64,000 nucleotides of DNA, from positions 868,001-932,000 of the forward strand of contig CM049987.1 of NCBI GenBank assembly GCA_016630955.3, given 5' to 3'. This DNA is from Didymella arachidicola (lineage: Eukaryota; Ascomycota; Dothideomycetes; Pleosporales; Didymellaceae). The position numbers and the translations under genes are program-made. Below are positions 21,247 to 31,352 of the stretch, piece after piece. The notes under the pieces were generated by a model. That model did not search any database, was not told where the DNA came from, and worked only from the letters and a program-made list of their open reading frames with translations. The stretch's first letter is position 1, and every line of letters starts with the position of its first letter.

Positions 21247-22912
21247 CTAGTATCTGTATGTGACCGTGTTGCGTTCAGCGATCGGAGACACGTCGTGTTG
21301 CTGTGGCTGGGTTGTGCGCTCTGGGGTTTGCGAACGCTCCTCCGGGATTGCTGCACCATGCATTGTCAGATTGTTCGTTGCACTCTCTTGTCGATGGATA
21401 TATGAGGGTGTTGACTGATAGCCTGGGTGGTACGAGTCTGGCGAGCCGCCATAGCCGTTTGATCGTGGGTTTGTGGGTGGTGTGTAGGTTGACGTGTAAT
21501 GGTCAGCGAAAGGATTCTCTTCCTGCGCCTGATGCGGGACAGTGCTCTGCTGGTTTGGCGCTGCCTGAAGAGATGAAGGCAGTGTGCTGTTGTTCAGAGC
21601 AGGTGCTTGCGAAGTAGGCGCGCCGTGAGGAGCTGCGCTCGGCAAGGGGTCGTGGGGGTCGTGGGGATCGTAGGGGTCGCGCGGTACAGAGTCCATGGGT
21701 GATGGCACATCGTTTCGCTGGGGCAGCGCTGGCAAAGGCTGTTCATACGAGCTCGCTGGGACTCCAGAGGGAGCGCTGTTGACTGGTGGTAGAGTTGGAG
21801 GGCCCTGCTGCTCCTGCGTTGAAGGTGACGGCGAAGCTCCGGTCGCTCGACGAGCCTGAAGAATAGCACGCTGGTGCTTCGACGCAGCAAGCGAAAGCTG
21901 CTCGTTTGTCTCGATGAGCGTGAGCATTGTGTCGTCGTCCGGAGCGGGGTTGTCGCTGGCAATGTAGCCCTGTATGCTGCGCTGCGCCGATGTGCACCTC
22001 TCCGCGAACTCCTTGACCAGATCGTTGCCAATCAGCTCATTGGGCGGTGTTGACTGCACGAGCTGGAGGAGCAGCTTAGCAGAGGTACGAGCTTCTTCTA
22101 CGCGTCCTGCAAGCTCGACCGGCGCCGGCAGTCCTCTTGAGTGCGATCGACTTCCTCCGTTGCCGAAACCGCCCTGGAATTGCTGGCCAGCGCTCCAACC
22201 AGGCGCATTGAGTCGGCGAGGACCGAATGACTTGGCGGCGTTCTCCATGAGCCCCTTCTCCTTCTTCCACATGGCAAAGACGGTCTTTAGGTTGGTGTCG
22301 TACGCCTTGTCGCGCTCCATCGCGTCCAGCGTTTCCTTGAGGATCTGCGCAACGCTCGGATCTTGGCCATTGCGCAGTAAGTGCTTCACTGTGTCCGCAA
22401 AGTTCTTGTCGAGGTTCTTTGTGAACGACGGGCCTGGGTTATCGGCCAAGATCCGAATGAGCATGATGGCGTTGTACTGGACATGAGGGCGGCTGTAGTT
22501 CTCTTTGGAGAGGAACGTGCGAATCTGTACGGCAGAGGCGGCGGCGGCTGAGGGACTCGACTCGGCGGCTTCGACGATGGTGGGTAGGTGGAGGACTTCC
22601 TCGCCCTGGTACTTGTCGGTAAGCATCAAGAACCATGCACGGAGCGCGGCAGTCATACCGAGTTCGCCGCGCCAGACTCGCAGAACAGCCTCTGTTTCCG
22701 TATTAGCTCAGTCACCCGAGGCGCATCACGGCGCAACTCACCACTCCTCGGGCGGCGTTGGCGTCAGGCGTGTCGGCGTCGCTGTTTGTGGGCACGTCCT
22801 GTGCTGCGAGCGCCAGTCAGTCCGGTATCGCGCACGAGGGAGGTCTGGCCGACTCACAGGGCCTCTTGCGCATCAAGCTGCCCAAACCACCGAGGCGCTT
22901 CTTGAGAGCCAT
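21247..22912 (-). CDS. VHS/ENTH-like and GAT domain trafficking adaptor
   Basis: Four exons are inferred: 22912-22858, 22803-22742, 22691-22659 and 22605-21247; introns 54, 50 and 53 nt. The joined protein is 502 residues and begins MALKKRLGGLGSLMRKRP. A superhelical VHS/ENTH-like region (about 40-190) contains ARGVRLFCESG and EVLHLPTIVEAAE. A GAT three-helix domain follows (about 240-335; RVEEARTSAKLLLQLVQS to ASKHQRAILQARR), the part that in GGA/TOM1/Lsb5 proteins binds Arf or ubiquitin. The Pro/Ser/Gln-rich C-terminus contains an ENPFAD sequence, an NPF motif typical of EH-domain ligands. A Golgi-endosome or endocytic role is therefore likely. The third intron has no stop in frame with exon 4, so gene finders may mis-start the gene at 22656. 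Confidence 0.85.
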
Positions 22913-23866
22913 GGTGGCGGAGTTAATAGCGGGGTGCTTGGGGCGCCGCGGTGTTTGTTGACAAGATCAGCAAGCAGCGCTGATGGGGCAGCAGCTGACT
23001 GGGGTTGAGGAGACTCAACACGCCGCGCGCGAACGTGATACGGAGTGGGCAGGGAGATTTAATTTGGTGAAACCCGGAGAGCGGTAAGGCGTCAGGCGTC
23101 CGGCGTCTACGGTGCTCATGCTTATGCTGGCACGGACTTTGCATCTATACAGCTGCTGCGCCTCCAAGCCAAGACTACGGCCGTCGGTAGGGACGTCAAC
23201 CGCCGCGTACTACGTGTGGCGGGCGGGCAGCTTCGTAGCCACGGCGGCTCGCTGTCTTGTCACGAGAGCTTCATTGTGGTTCTGGGGTACGCGTCTCTCG
23301 AGCTGGTCTTAAGCTAAGAGAGTTGAGTGCTTTCATGACGACTGCGTTCGGTAACAGGAAGGGGTTCCAGCGATCAAGCTGACCTTGACTTTCCAAGGTG
23401 TACTGTGGTAAGTTATTCCCCACCTTACACATTGATGCACCCGCACTTCCGTCATGTGATGCAGGGACCAAGAAGTGGAGCTTGGGATGGACAACCTTGG
23501 AACACCTGACAAGGCTCGACAGGTGACACTGTATTTCGACAGCCTCTCATCAGAGACTCTTGACACACGTGCAGCATGCCCTTCTGATGGATACTGCTTG
23601 GATTCTCGCTATCTTGGAGTGAACACTTCTCGACTGAGTCAGTGAAACAGGGCGAAGAGATCAACACCACGTGACAGTGGCTTGTCGCCACCAGGTCGAG
23701 GTTAGCAGGCGAACAGAAGGCATGATGTACTCCAAGCAGTACAGGTTTCGGCCAAGCCTAGACTCCACGCGCATGGCCGCACAGGCGCCACCGAGTACTG
23801 ACAAAGAGACAAAGAACTGAGAACAAAGCGAGGATTCAACAGAGCTAGAAAATCACAGCAAATGCA
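22913..23866. other. Intergenic region
   Basis: 5' flank of the VHS/GAT gene and 3' flank of the small minus-strand ORF. Frames at 23271-23691 show no recognisable protein features. Confidence 0.5.
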
Positions 23867-23995
23867 TCAACTCATCAGCTCATCGTAAGGTCCCAAAAGT
23901 CGAGCAACCTGCTTTGCATCTCGCTTCCCGGCAATGGTAATCATGATCGTCACCGCCTGCATGCCCCACAGCGCCCAGCGCGATGTCACCTGCAT
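23867..23995 (-). CDS. Candidate 42-residue microprotein with one hydrophobic helix
   Basis: A short ATG-initiated frame with a compact protein-like sequence. It starts MQVTSRWALWGMQAVTIM, has a hydrophobic segment (about residues 8-22), then a basic/polar tail with GKRDAKQVARLLGPYDE. The architecture (short amphipathic start, one helix, charged C-terminus) resembles small mitochondrial inner-membrane accessory proteins, but I do not recognise the family. Its ATG is 188 bp from the divergent App1 ATG, so a shared promoter is possible. An upstream exon could exist, because a YAG precedes the ATG. Status is inference from sequence quality only. Confidence 0.35.
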   Translation of the reverse strand: MQVTSRWALWGMQAVTIMITIAGKRDAKQVARLLGPYDELMS

Positions 23996-24182
23996 CCTGT
24001 ACGCCTGCTACCAAGCGTGATGAGCGGAGAGGCTGCAGCAGGTAGCACGTCTAATAACATGGCGTCCCCAGCGCACCCTCGTCTCGTGCAAAACATCTGC
24101 CCTCTGACCTCGCCTCCCACCAGGCACTCGTCACTTTCAGTTGCCAGACAGTACCTCAGACTCATCACCAGCACCGTCCAAC

Positions 24183-25409
24183 ATGGCACATGAACCAGCA
24201 AAAGCCATGGCAGGCCAAGCCAGGCAGCGTCTCCAGGAGAGTGAAGAAGACCGCATCACTCGCAGCGCTGGCCATTTCAAAGAATTCGAAGCCGACATGC
24301 CTCGACTCGCGAACCGATTCCAGTTCTCTTTGAAAGACAACCTGTCTTCGTACCTGGGGCGCAACAACCCATTCTACTCAGAAGCCAACGATGAGACCGA
24401 CTACGTCTGGCTGCTCGACAACACGGCGTACCAGAACCGCCTGGGCAGATGGAAGGCCGAGTTCGTCGCAGCCTACTTTGTCCGGCACAGCGGCAAAGAC
24501 CTATCAGAAGTGGTAGCCTGGGTCAGCGAGAAGATCGGCCTAGCCGACGACGAAGAAGCAAAAAAGACAATAGCGCTGCGCCTCGAACCATTCCTTGACG
24601 CCATCCTGCCCGCACACGCCATCAACATCAACCTTCAGGGCGTGAAAGTCCGCCTCGGACCCAGCGGGCGCGACGGCATCAGCACAGATGAACTTGCTAT
24701 CCCTGGCTCAGACTACAGAGATGGCGAAACAATTACCTCGAAAGCAGTCGGCGCGACAGCAACGCCTCTCAAAACGACCTTCGCCAAATCAAAAGGCTGG
24801 GCCATACTCTCCGACATCGACGACACCATCAAAAAAACCCTCACCTCCTCCCCCGTCGGCATCCTCAAGACCACATTCGCAGAGGACCCGGAACCCATCG
24901 CCGGCATGCCAGAGCTCTACAAGCACATCGTACAGAGACTCGACAACCCCCCATTCTGGTACCTCTCCGCCTCCCCTTACAACCTCTACCCGTTCCTCCG
25001 CGAATTCCGCGAAACTTACTACCCGGCGGGGACAATGCTGCTCCGCGACGCATCGTGGATGAATCTCGCGGGCTTCCTGGCAAACTTGACGCAGGGCACG
25101 CAGGCGTACAAAGTCGATCGTATAGAAAAACTACACGAACAGTTTCCCAAGCGGAAGTTTGTGCTTATTGGGGATTCGACGCAGTCTGATCCTGAGGCGT
25201 ATGGAGAGGCGTATGCCAAGTTTAAGGGGTGGATTGGGGCGATTTATATTAGGAAGGTGAGGGGGGTGGCGGAGATGGATGAGCAGAGCAAGAATGCGCC
25301 TGAGCGGTTTGAGAAGGCGTTTAAGGATGTGCCCAGGGAGGTGTGGTATGTGTTTGAGGAGCCGGGGGAGTTGTATGCAAAGGTTGATGTGCTGGTTGCG
25401 GAGGGGTAG
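24183..25409 (+). CDS. app1: App1-type Mg2+-dependent phosphatidate phosphatase
   Basis: Single exon, 408 residues from the first ATG (the open frame extends upstream only to a TTG at 24141). It dephosphorylates phosphatidic acid to diacylglycerol. In yeast App1 works at actin patches and endocytic sites. The catalytic domain (about residues 195-390) carries the HAD-like DxDxT motif in ILSDIDDTIKKT. It is followed by family blocks AGMPELYKHI, FWYLSASPYNLYPFL, LLRDASWM and KFVLIGDSTQSDPEAYGE, the last holding the second acidic motif. The N-terminal third contains the App1-specific region. It lacks the long proline-rich SH3-binding tail of yeast App1. Third-codon composition changes sharply at about 25120 from C-rich to G/T-rich. 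Confidence 0.92.
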   Translation: MAHEPAKAMAGQARQRLQESEEDRITRSAGHFKEFEADMPRLANRFQFSLKDNLSSYLGRNNPFYSEANDETDYVWLLDNTAYQNRLGRWKAEFVAAYFVRHSGKDLSEVVAWVSEKIGLADDEEAKKTIALRLEPFLDAILPAHAININLQGVKVRLGPSGRDGISTDELAIPGSDYRDGETITSKAVGATATPLKTTFAKSKGWAILSDIDDTIKKTLTSSPVGILKTTFAEDPEPIAGMPELYKHIVQRLDNPPFWYLSASPYNLYPFLREFRETYYPAGTMLLRDASWMNLAGFLANLTQGTQAYKVDRIEKLHEQFPKRKFVLIGDSTQSDPEAYGEAYAKFKGWIGAIYIRKVRGVAEMDEQSKNAPERFEKAFKDVPREVWYVFEEPGELYAKVDVLVAEG

Positions 25410-25739
25410 GTGGGAGGAGTGGGTGGGGGGCTGGGTTGCGTGATACCATGGTTTTCGTTGAGTGGTCTTTTTGCGTTCTCCTAGTAACCGTAAAGCATTA
25501 ATCTCACATAGTCTTCCTTCGTGTCATGCTATCTACATCGACAACACCACGGCAGAGGTAGAAATGTGAGTTAATGTGAATCTCCTGCACGTTGCACGCG
25601 ACAGTTGGTGAAGCACAGAGCTGGCATTCACTTCCCACATGCCCAACTGTAACCTCGATCGCACGCTCACAACCAACCCACCCTCGTAGTATTAAAGCTT
25701 ACAGTCCTACAAGAAGCAACTGAGCACGAAGTCGCGACT
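25410..25739. other. Intergenic region
   Basis: App1 3' flank and promoter of the DUF3445 gene; G/T-rich at the left edge, otherwise featureless. Confidence 0.45.
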
Positions 25740-27289
25740 ATGGAACACCACCCGTACGACGATCCTGACCCGGTCCCCATATACATCCTCTTCATCTTCG
25801 CAGTCTTACTCTGCGCCTACTTCGCCTGGCTTGGCTCTGTCGCCGTCCGCCTCTACGTCCACAAAGGCGCACTTGCTCCCGAGCCTGAGAGATTCGTCAT
25901 ATTGCCAGCATACCTGCGCGATCGCAGCCCTCAGCGTGGTCACCAGAGACGCGTAACAGCATTTCCTATCCATGCACCACCGAAAAGCCCAGCGGGCAAC
26001 CTTGCGTGCCTTTCACGAGTTCCACGTGTAAATATTGCGGAGGATGTGGAGCAGCTGCCGGATCCTGAGATTCGCGTTTTCCTCGCTGAGCAGCAGCGCA
26101 TATCGCGGCTTCCTGCTTTCGTGCAGGTGAGTCTTCTCAACGCACCTAGATCTCTGGCTACTTACAATCGTTTAGGATGACTGCGGCGACGGCTCAGACT
26201 TCCCCGATGTCCCGCTCGCAATCACTCCTGTCGAGAAGAAGCAGCAGACCCTAGCGCCACCGGGTCTGAACCGGAGACCATCAGCCAAGTACAAGTCCGT
26301 AGGCTTGAAAAAGGTCGGCCTTGCAGAGTGGCTTACCATTGACATGACGTACAAATATATTCACACAGCGCGCGACTACCTCCTCACTAAGGAAAACGCC
26401 GAATGCATACAGATCAAAGGCGATGGCGAGGATGCGTGCGAAGAGCTGCTCCAGGAGATTGTGAAGTCGCTTGTAGCGAAGTATCCAGAGAGCTTTAGCA
26501 TCAAGACAATCAACAGGCGCAAGCATATCCGCAACGCAATCACCAAGGAAGAGTGGTCGCTGGTGCGACCTTTCGACTGTCACCCCCTTGAGGTGTGCGC
26601 GAGGCTGGCGATGGAGGACTTCAACATCTTGGTCAAGGGAGAGTTCACACAGCAGTATTACTTGTGAGTTGTCTGTGAGTTTATGAGATGTAGCACTAGA
26701 CTGATCGATGACTCTAGGCAGGCAAGCGCAACGCTCTTTCCTTCCGGCTGGCGCATGCGTAGCTTCATTGGCAAGCCGCTTTCGTACATGCAGGAGCAGG
26801 ACATCTACCAATGGGATGGTGCGACACAAAACTCTGATATTGCAACGATGCGACACAGCTGACAAGCAAACAGATATTCCGGATGTTCTACCCCTCACGT
26901 CCTCTGAATATCTACTCACGCGCAGCACGCTTTACATCCAGACCTACCCTGACTCGCGGCCCCTCGCGCACCTACTCTTCATTCAGGAGGCAAAGGACTT
27001 CTTTCCCGGGAACCTGTCAGCGCTCCTACCACAGAATATCATCGTGAGGCGAGAGCACCAGACTTTTCGCCGGCTGCCGAAGTCAGGCGCAATCATCTAT
27101 TCCACCCGGACAGAAGTATGTAAGCTCGCCGAGCTGGACGTGCACGGTAGGAGGAAGCTGGTGGAAGAGATCAAAGGCTGGGATGAGGAGGTTGCGACGC
27201 ATAAGGGTCTTGAATTGTGGCAGAGGGCTGTGGTTGGATATTGCGAGGGCAAGAAGCCGTTCAGGGACGATGGTACTGTGGTTGGTTAG
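25740..27289 (+). CDS. DUF3445 heme-dependent oxidative N-demethylase-like protein
   Basis: Four exons are inferred: 25740-26126, 26176-26663, 26718-26818 and 26874-27289; introns 49, 54 and 55 nt. The joined protein is 463 residues. The N-terminus has a membrane anchor (IPYILFIFAVLL-type segment, about residues 13-40), so the enzyme domain would be tethered. The domain starts at about residue 175 (GLAEWLTIDMTYKYI) and shows family blocks PLEVCARLAMEDFNILVKGE, QASATLFPSGWRMRSFIGKPL, TYPDSRPLAHLLF-like sequence and REHQTFRRLPKSGAIIYSTRT. Bacterial members of this DUF3445 family oxidatively demethylate amines using heme and a flavoprotein partner, releasing formaldehyde. The fungal substrate is unknown. 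Exon 3 to 4 joining is the weakest splice call. Confidence 0.85.
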
Positions 27290-27716
27290 TCTGGTATTCA
27301 GGTTGGATGCTGTCGGAATTTTCTGGTCGAGCTGCCTGTGAGGCAGTTTTTATCGACGACCTGTGGTTCTGGAGGCGCTCAGGGTGTCAGGGGAGCTTGC
27401 TACCATGGGATAGCTATGTCTCTACCAAGTCTATTGTGTCAAAAGTTGATCTCCTTTACTCGTGCACTTGATTGACCTGACGCGGCTGTGATCTGAATCA
27501 CGGTTCGTTGCTGAAGCGCTTGGTACAGTGTGATCTTTGATGCCGCCTACGAAGAATCATCGTATCTCTCTTCATATATAAAGCCTCTCCCTGTACATGC
27601 TCAATTTTCTCCATCCAAAAAAACTCACTCACAAAGACCGAATAACTTCGACCTCGACAACACAACAGAATATCAAAACTCACGCACATACCAAAATTTC
27701 TCACGCCAACTCCAAC
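27290..27716. other. Intergenic region
   Basis: 3' flank of the DUF3445 gene and promoter of the next gene, including a TATA element at 27575-27583 and a pyrimidine/A-rich leader before the ATG. Confidence 0.5.
27575..27583 (+). promoter_or_regulatory. TATA element
   Basis: TATATAAAG lies ~134 bp before the inferred ATG at 27717, with a CT-rich/A-rich leader between, as in many fungal promoters. Confidence 0.45.
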
Positions 27717-28394
27717 ATGCCCACAAACATCGCAGAGGGTATCCCCCCTACACCTACCCCCTCTTCACACCACGGTAAGTCCCAAACCCCTGACCAAATC
27801 CACCCTCCACACAATCCCTAACCAAACCCAGTCACCATCATCATCGAAAACCTCACCGAAGCCCTGAACCATAGTCTCAAGCAATGCGAACTCTACACCG
27901 ACCACGCAGCCCTCTTCTCCGCCGCAAGCCACACACTAGGCTCCATCTACAACGCCACCCTCACCCAGTATGAAAAAATCACCGCCTACATCGCCGCCCT
28001 ATACTCCCTCGCCGAGCATCAACTCGCCCTTATCGCCGCGTGTGAAAAGCACCTCGTCACCACCATGCTCGTCGGCATCTGCTACCCTAACAAGCGTCGC
28101 GTTCTGCTCGAGGAGTTTGGGCGTGGCAAGGTGGAGTGGGATGGATTGATGGATTGGCTTGAGGAGCTGAGGCTGGAGATTCGTGAGGGCGAGGGGGTTT
28201 TGAGGAGGGCGAGGGTTGAGCTTGAGGGCTGCAAGGGGCAGTTGGATGAGTGGGAGGAGCAGAGGAGGGGGGCGGTTTGGGAGGGGGAGGGGTTTCTGGA
28301 TGAGGCGGGTGCGTTGTGGGAGGAGAGGAATTTTTGGTTGGTGCAGAATGGGTTGGCGCCTGTTGAGGGGGGGTTGGAGGTGGATGGGGTGTGA
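27717..28394 (+). CDS. Small helical hypothetical protein
   Basis: Two exons are inferred: 27717-27774 and 27832-28394 with a 57-nt intron (GTAAGT, CTAAC branch, CCCAG). The joined protein is 206 residues, starting MPTNIAEGIPPTPTPSSHH. The rest is almost entirely helical and rich in Leu, Glu and Arg (LEELRLEIREGEGVLRRAR), ending VEGGLEVDGV, suggesting a coiled coil. No signal peptide and no recognised family. Codon use switches abruptly near 28065 from C-ending to G-ending, with the plus strand turning purine-rich; both halves remain in one open frame, which supports real coding. Confidence 0.6.
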
Positions 28395-28703
28395 TTGGTG
28401 GGGTGGGTTGTGCTGGGTGGAAGAGTTGAGTGGTGCCAGGGCTGCTTTTCTATGGGATTTCGGGTAGCGAGGGTGCCTTGAAGACTTCCAAAGATGGTTG
28501 TCTGACCCTGGTTGTGGATGGTTTTTAGACTGTAGCCTTTGATAAACTCTATGTAATTACACTCAAAAATGCCCGTGAACGCCGTGCTGTCGCCTACAGA
28601 CCCTTCGACTGCCAGAGTCAATACCCTCCTCCCGCTGCATCGACTACCTGCAGGCCTCTCATTTCGTCTCCTAATAGTATAGCGACTGCATCCTATCTTA
28701 TCA
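28395..28703. other. Intergenic region between convergent genes
   Basis: 3' flanks of two convergent genes. Overlapping frames here are extensions of the G-rich tail of the left gene and are rejected. Confidence 0.45.
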
Positions 28704-29462
28704 TCAACCCATGATGTCTTTACTCTTGCCGCTGTCCTCAGCTGCAGCCGCCTGTTCAGCCTGCTCAGCACGCTCAGCACGCTCAGCCCCCTCACCGAGA
28801 AAATCCTCGGAGTCGCGGTACTGAATGGGATCGGCTTCGACGTCGAGGTACTCCTCGCCTCGCAGGAGACTGTAGCCCTGCTTCTTCATGGGAGGGGCAG
28901 CGCCAGACATGAATTTGGCCTGGCAATTGGGGCATTGCTGACAAGACGGTTTTGTGCCAATATTCAGGCTAGAGAAGGCCTTCTTCCAGGTCACGGTCTT
29001 CGTCACGAAGTAGATGTGAACAAACCTACCAACATTAGTTTTTGTAGCCACTTAGAGAGACGGCGCAACTTACATGTTCAGTATCATAGGGACCGTGAGG
29101 TAGCCTGTGAGCAGCCCGAATCCACCAGCGCTGAACTCCCTGATCTCAAGAGCCCAGCACGTAATCGAAATACCCAGGTACCCGATAATTGCAATGAGAT
29201 CGAGTGCTACAAAGTGTGACGCGCGAGGTGTCTTGCCATGCTTCTTCATGTATTGCAGACTGAGCAGTGCAGAGACCACTGTAACTGCCAACGGAATGAA
29301 GGTGAAGCAGTACGCCGTAACACCCCTGCCAGCCCATCGCTGGCGCTGAAACTTAAGCGAGAGGACCGTTGCCGCGATATTCAACGGGATACAAATGGCT
29401 GTGGCCAAACATGTGAGGAGACGGAGCGGGCGGTCAAGGGCTGTGGCATTGGCAGGCTCCAT
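28704..29462 (-). CDS. Four-helix membrane protein of unknown function
   Basis: Two exons are inferred: 29462-29074 and 29025-28704 with a 48-nt intron; the joined protein is 236 residues. Hydrophobic segments lie near residues 13-35, 48-70, 83-106 and 113-138 (starts LLTCLATAICIPLNIAA, GVTAYCFTFIPLAVTVV, HFVALDLIAIIGYLG, GFGLLTGYLTVPMILNM). The cytosolic-like tail has a CxxCxxC-type cluster (CQQCPNCQAKF) that could bind metal, and an Ala/Glu repeat near the C-terminus (GAERAERAEQAEQAAAA). Family not recognised. Confidence 0.7.
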
Positions 29463-31352
29463 AATTGATCAGGAGAAAATGTAGAATCAGTTGTATAACA
29501 GATGATGGTCAGGACAGGACTTTAAATGTCAAAGGTTGATAAGCATTCGAGAATTCCCAAGGCAACAACAATGGCGCCGCCAAGCTGGAGTTGCAGCAGA
29601 AATGCGTGTGTACACTGCACGCTTTATCCAAGCGCCCGACCACCTCGGGCGACGGCGGATACTCTGATACAAACAGCCCCTCCTTTCGTATCGAGCGGGG
29701 CATTCTGCGAAAAGAACGATGAATATGGGCCAATGATCGTGTGAAGTAGGCGGTGGAGAGGAGCTTAGAGCGACCGAAACGGCATGGTCGTTGTTAGGCG
29801 CGTCGTACGCATGCATGTAGGGTGAACCACGAGGCAGACTTCTGTTGTTCATCAACTCCATCTCCAAACAAAACGCTCAAACGGCCGCCGATTCGAAAGT
29901 AAACAGGCCCTCAAGCACTCAATGCGCACGAGTTCATGACCAAGCGAGGCGCTTCCATAGTGTTTGATTCCTGCTCGGATCCATAGAGGAGGACTTTGCG
30001 ATGAATTCGCCGACACTTGTACTCGTCGCAGAGGCAATTTTGCGTCCTTTTCGAATCACGATGTATTAAACGATCCCCATGTTGGTAGCCGGACTACCCG
30101 CAAACCGCGGAGGGATTAGCCGTGTTGAAGGTTTTCCTACAGAGACAGAACGAGAGAAGCTGGTTACGAAGAATCCCGTTTCTTTTGAGGAATTATGTTC
30201 GGCGCCCGTGCACGCGGAGGTGATTCCTCAGAAAAAACGGGATTCTTCGTAGTGCAAATTGTTGCAGCTCGTGTCGGCGCATCGTGCCCGGAGACGCTTC
30301 TCGGTGCTGCCACGCACAGAAGCCTCATGCAAAAGCCGCCGCCAGTTAAAAAGCAGTCTGGGACGTTAAAATCCATGCGCAAATGATCAGACAGTCGTCG
30401 ATTCACCGGTGGCAAAGATCGTGATCGTGGTCCGGGCTGCGTGGACTCAGAAGTGTCTCGCTCACGCGATGCGTCGGTGTTGAAGAGCGTCAGGCTGAAC
30501 GCCAGCGTGACGCGAGCGCGCGGCACAGACCACGCGCTAGAATCACGGCTTCCTTCACCTACACCTTCCTTCCCAGTGCTCGAATGTGTCGAGCTGTCTT
30601 CACCGCTTCCTACTGAGAGGGTCTCTCACCACCATGTGATTACCAGCGACCGCTGGCTGTCTGAGCGTCCATCCACGCGCGTCACCATGAGTCGTGGCTG
30701 CAGCGGATGTTAGCCGCGACAGACTTACACTTAGGTAATAATTCGATAACGATCACGAACAGCATGGCATCACCTTAGAACTTCAGGATTTTCGTAGAAT
30801 CCCCGAGTGGTATTGCTCTGCATCTGCAGAGCTTTGGCTGTCCTGAAGGCTTCCAGCAACAATTACAATCTAAGCCAATCCTGGCGACTCGGATTGAGCA
30901 GGGAGTAGCAGACGTCTGGCCAAGCGTATGGATCTTATGCCTTCTCTCTGGTGTTGGTTTGGCGGATGTGACCTGTGATATGTCAAAATGGGCAGTCCTC
31001 TGCGACAACCGTCCATCGTGCCACAGCCGCGTGTAGAAGGAAGCACACCGCAATAAAGTCAACGGCGGCCGCAGTCCATCTTGTTAGTATCTCCACACCC
31101 TTATCTGCAGCGCGAGGCCACGGTGACCACGTTCTGCCATGAAGACGCTTTCACTTCAGCATGCACGTGCCAAGCACTACCTCACCTTCCAGGTATTCCA
31201 CGATGCACTGACAACTAGCTGAGCACACTCACTTACCATAAAACCATTGACAGCCACCACCGAAGCGGTCGACTTCCTTTCGACCACCCAATCTCAAAAC
31301 GGCTCTTCTCAACTTCCAGTTTCACCGACGCCACATCGCGCAGATCGCAGTC
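29463..31352. other. Gene-free region with inverted repeat
   Basis: Nearly 1.9 kb without a supportable gene. Short frames on both strands (for example 29529-29867, 30164-30526) have arginine/serine-rich, non-specific content. It contains the imperfect 30-bp inverted repeat at 30165-30251. The right end is the promoter of the next gene. Confidence 0.5.
30165..30251. repeat. Imperfect 30-bp inverted repeat with 27-bp spacer
   Basis: The left arm 30165-30194 (begins TACGAAGAATCCCGTTT) is the reverse complement of the right arm 30222-30251 at 27 of 30 positions. The three differences are all C/T transitions. The GC-rich spacer includes a GGCGCC site. Size and shape fit a hairpin RNA, a small MITE-like relic or a cruciform; no flanking target-site duplication is evident to me. 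Confidence 0.65.

Noticed and set aside
22606..22658. In-frame start MTAALRAW as N-terminus of the VHS/GAT protein
   Set aside because: These codons are an intron: removing it and adding upstream exons restores the conserved RLFCESG...GEEVLHLP sequence.
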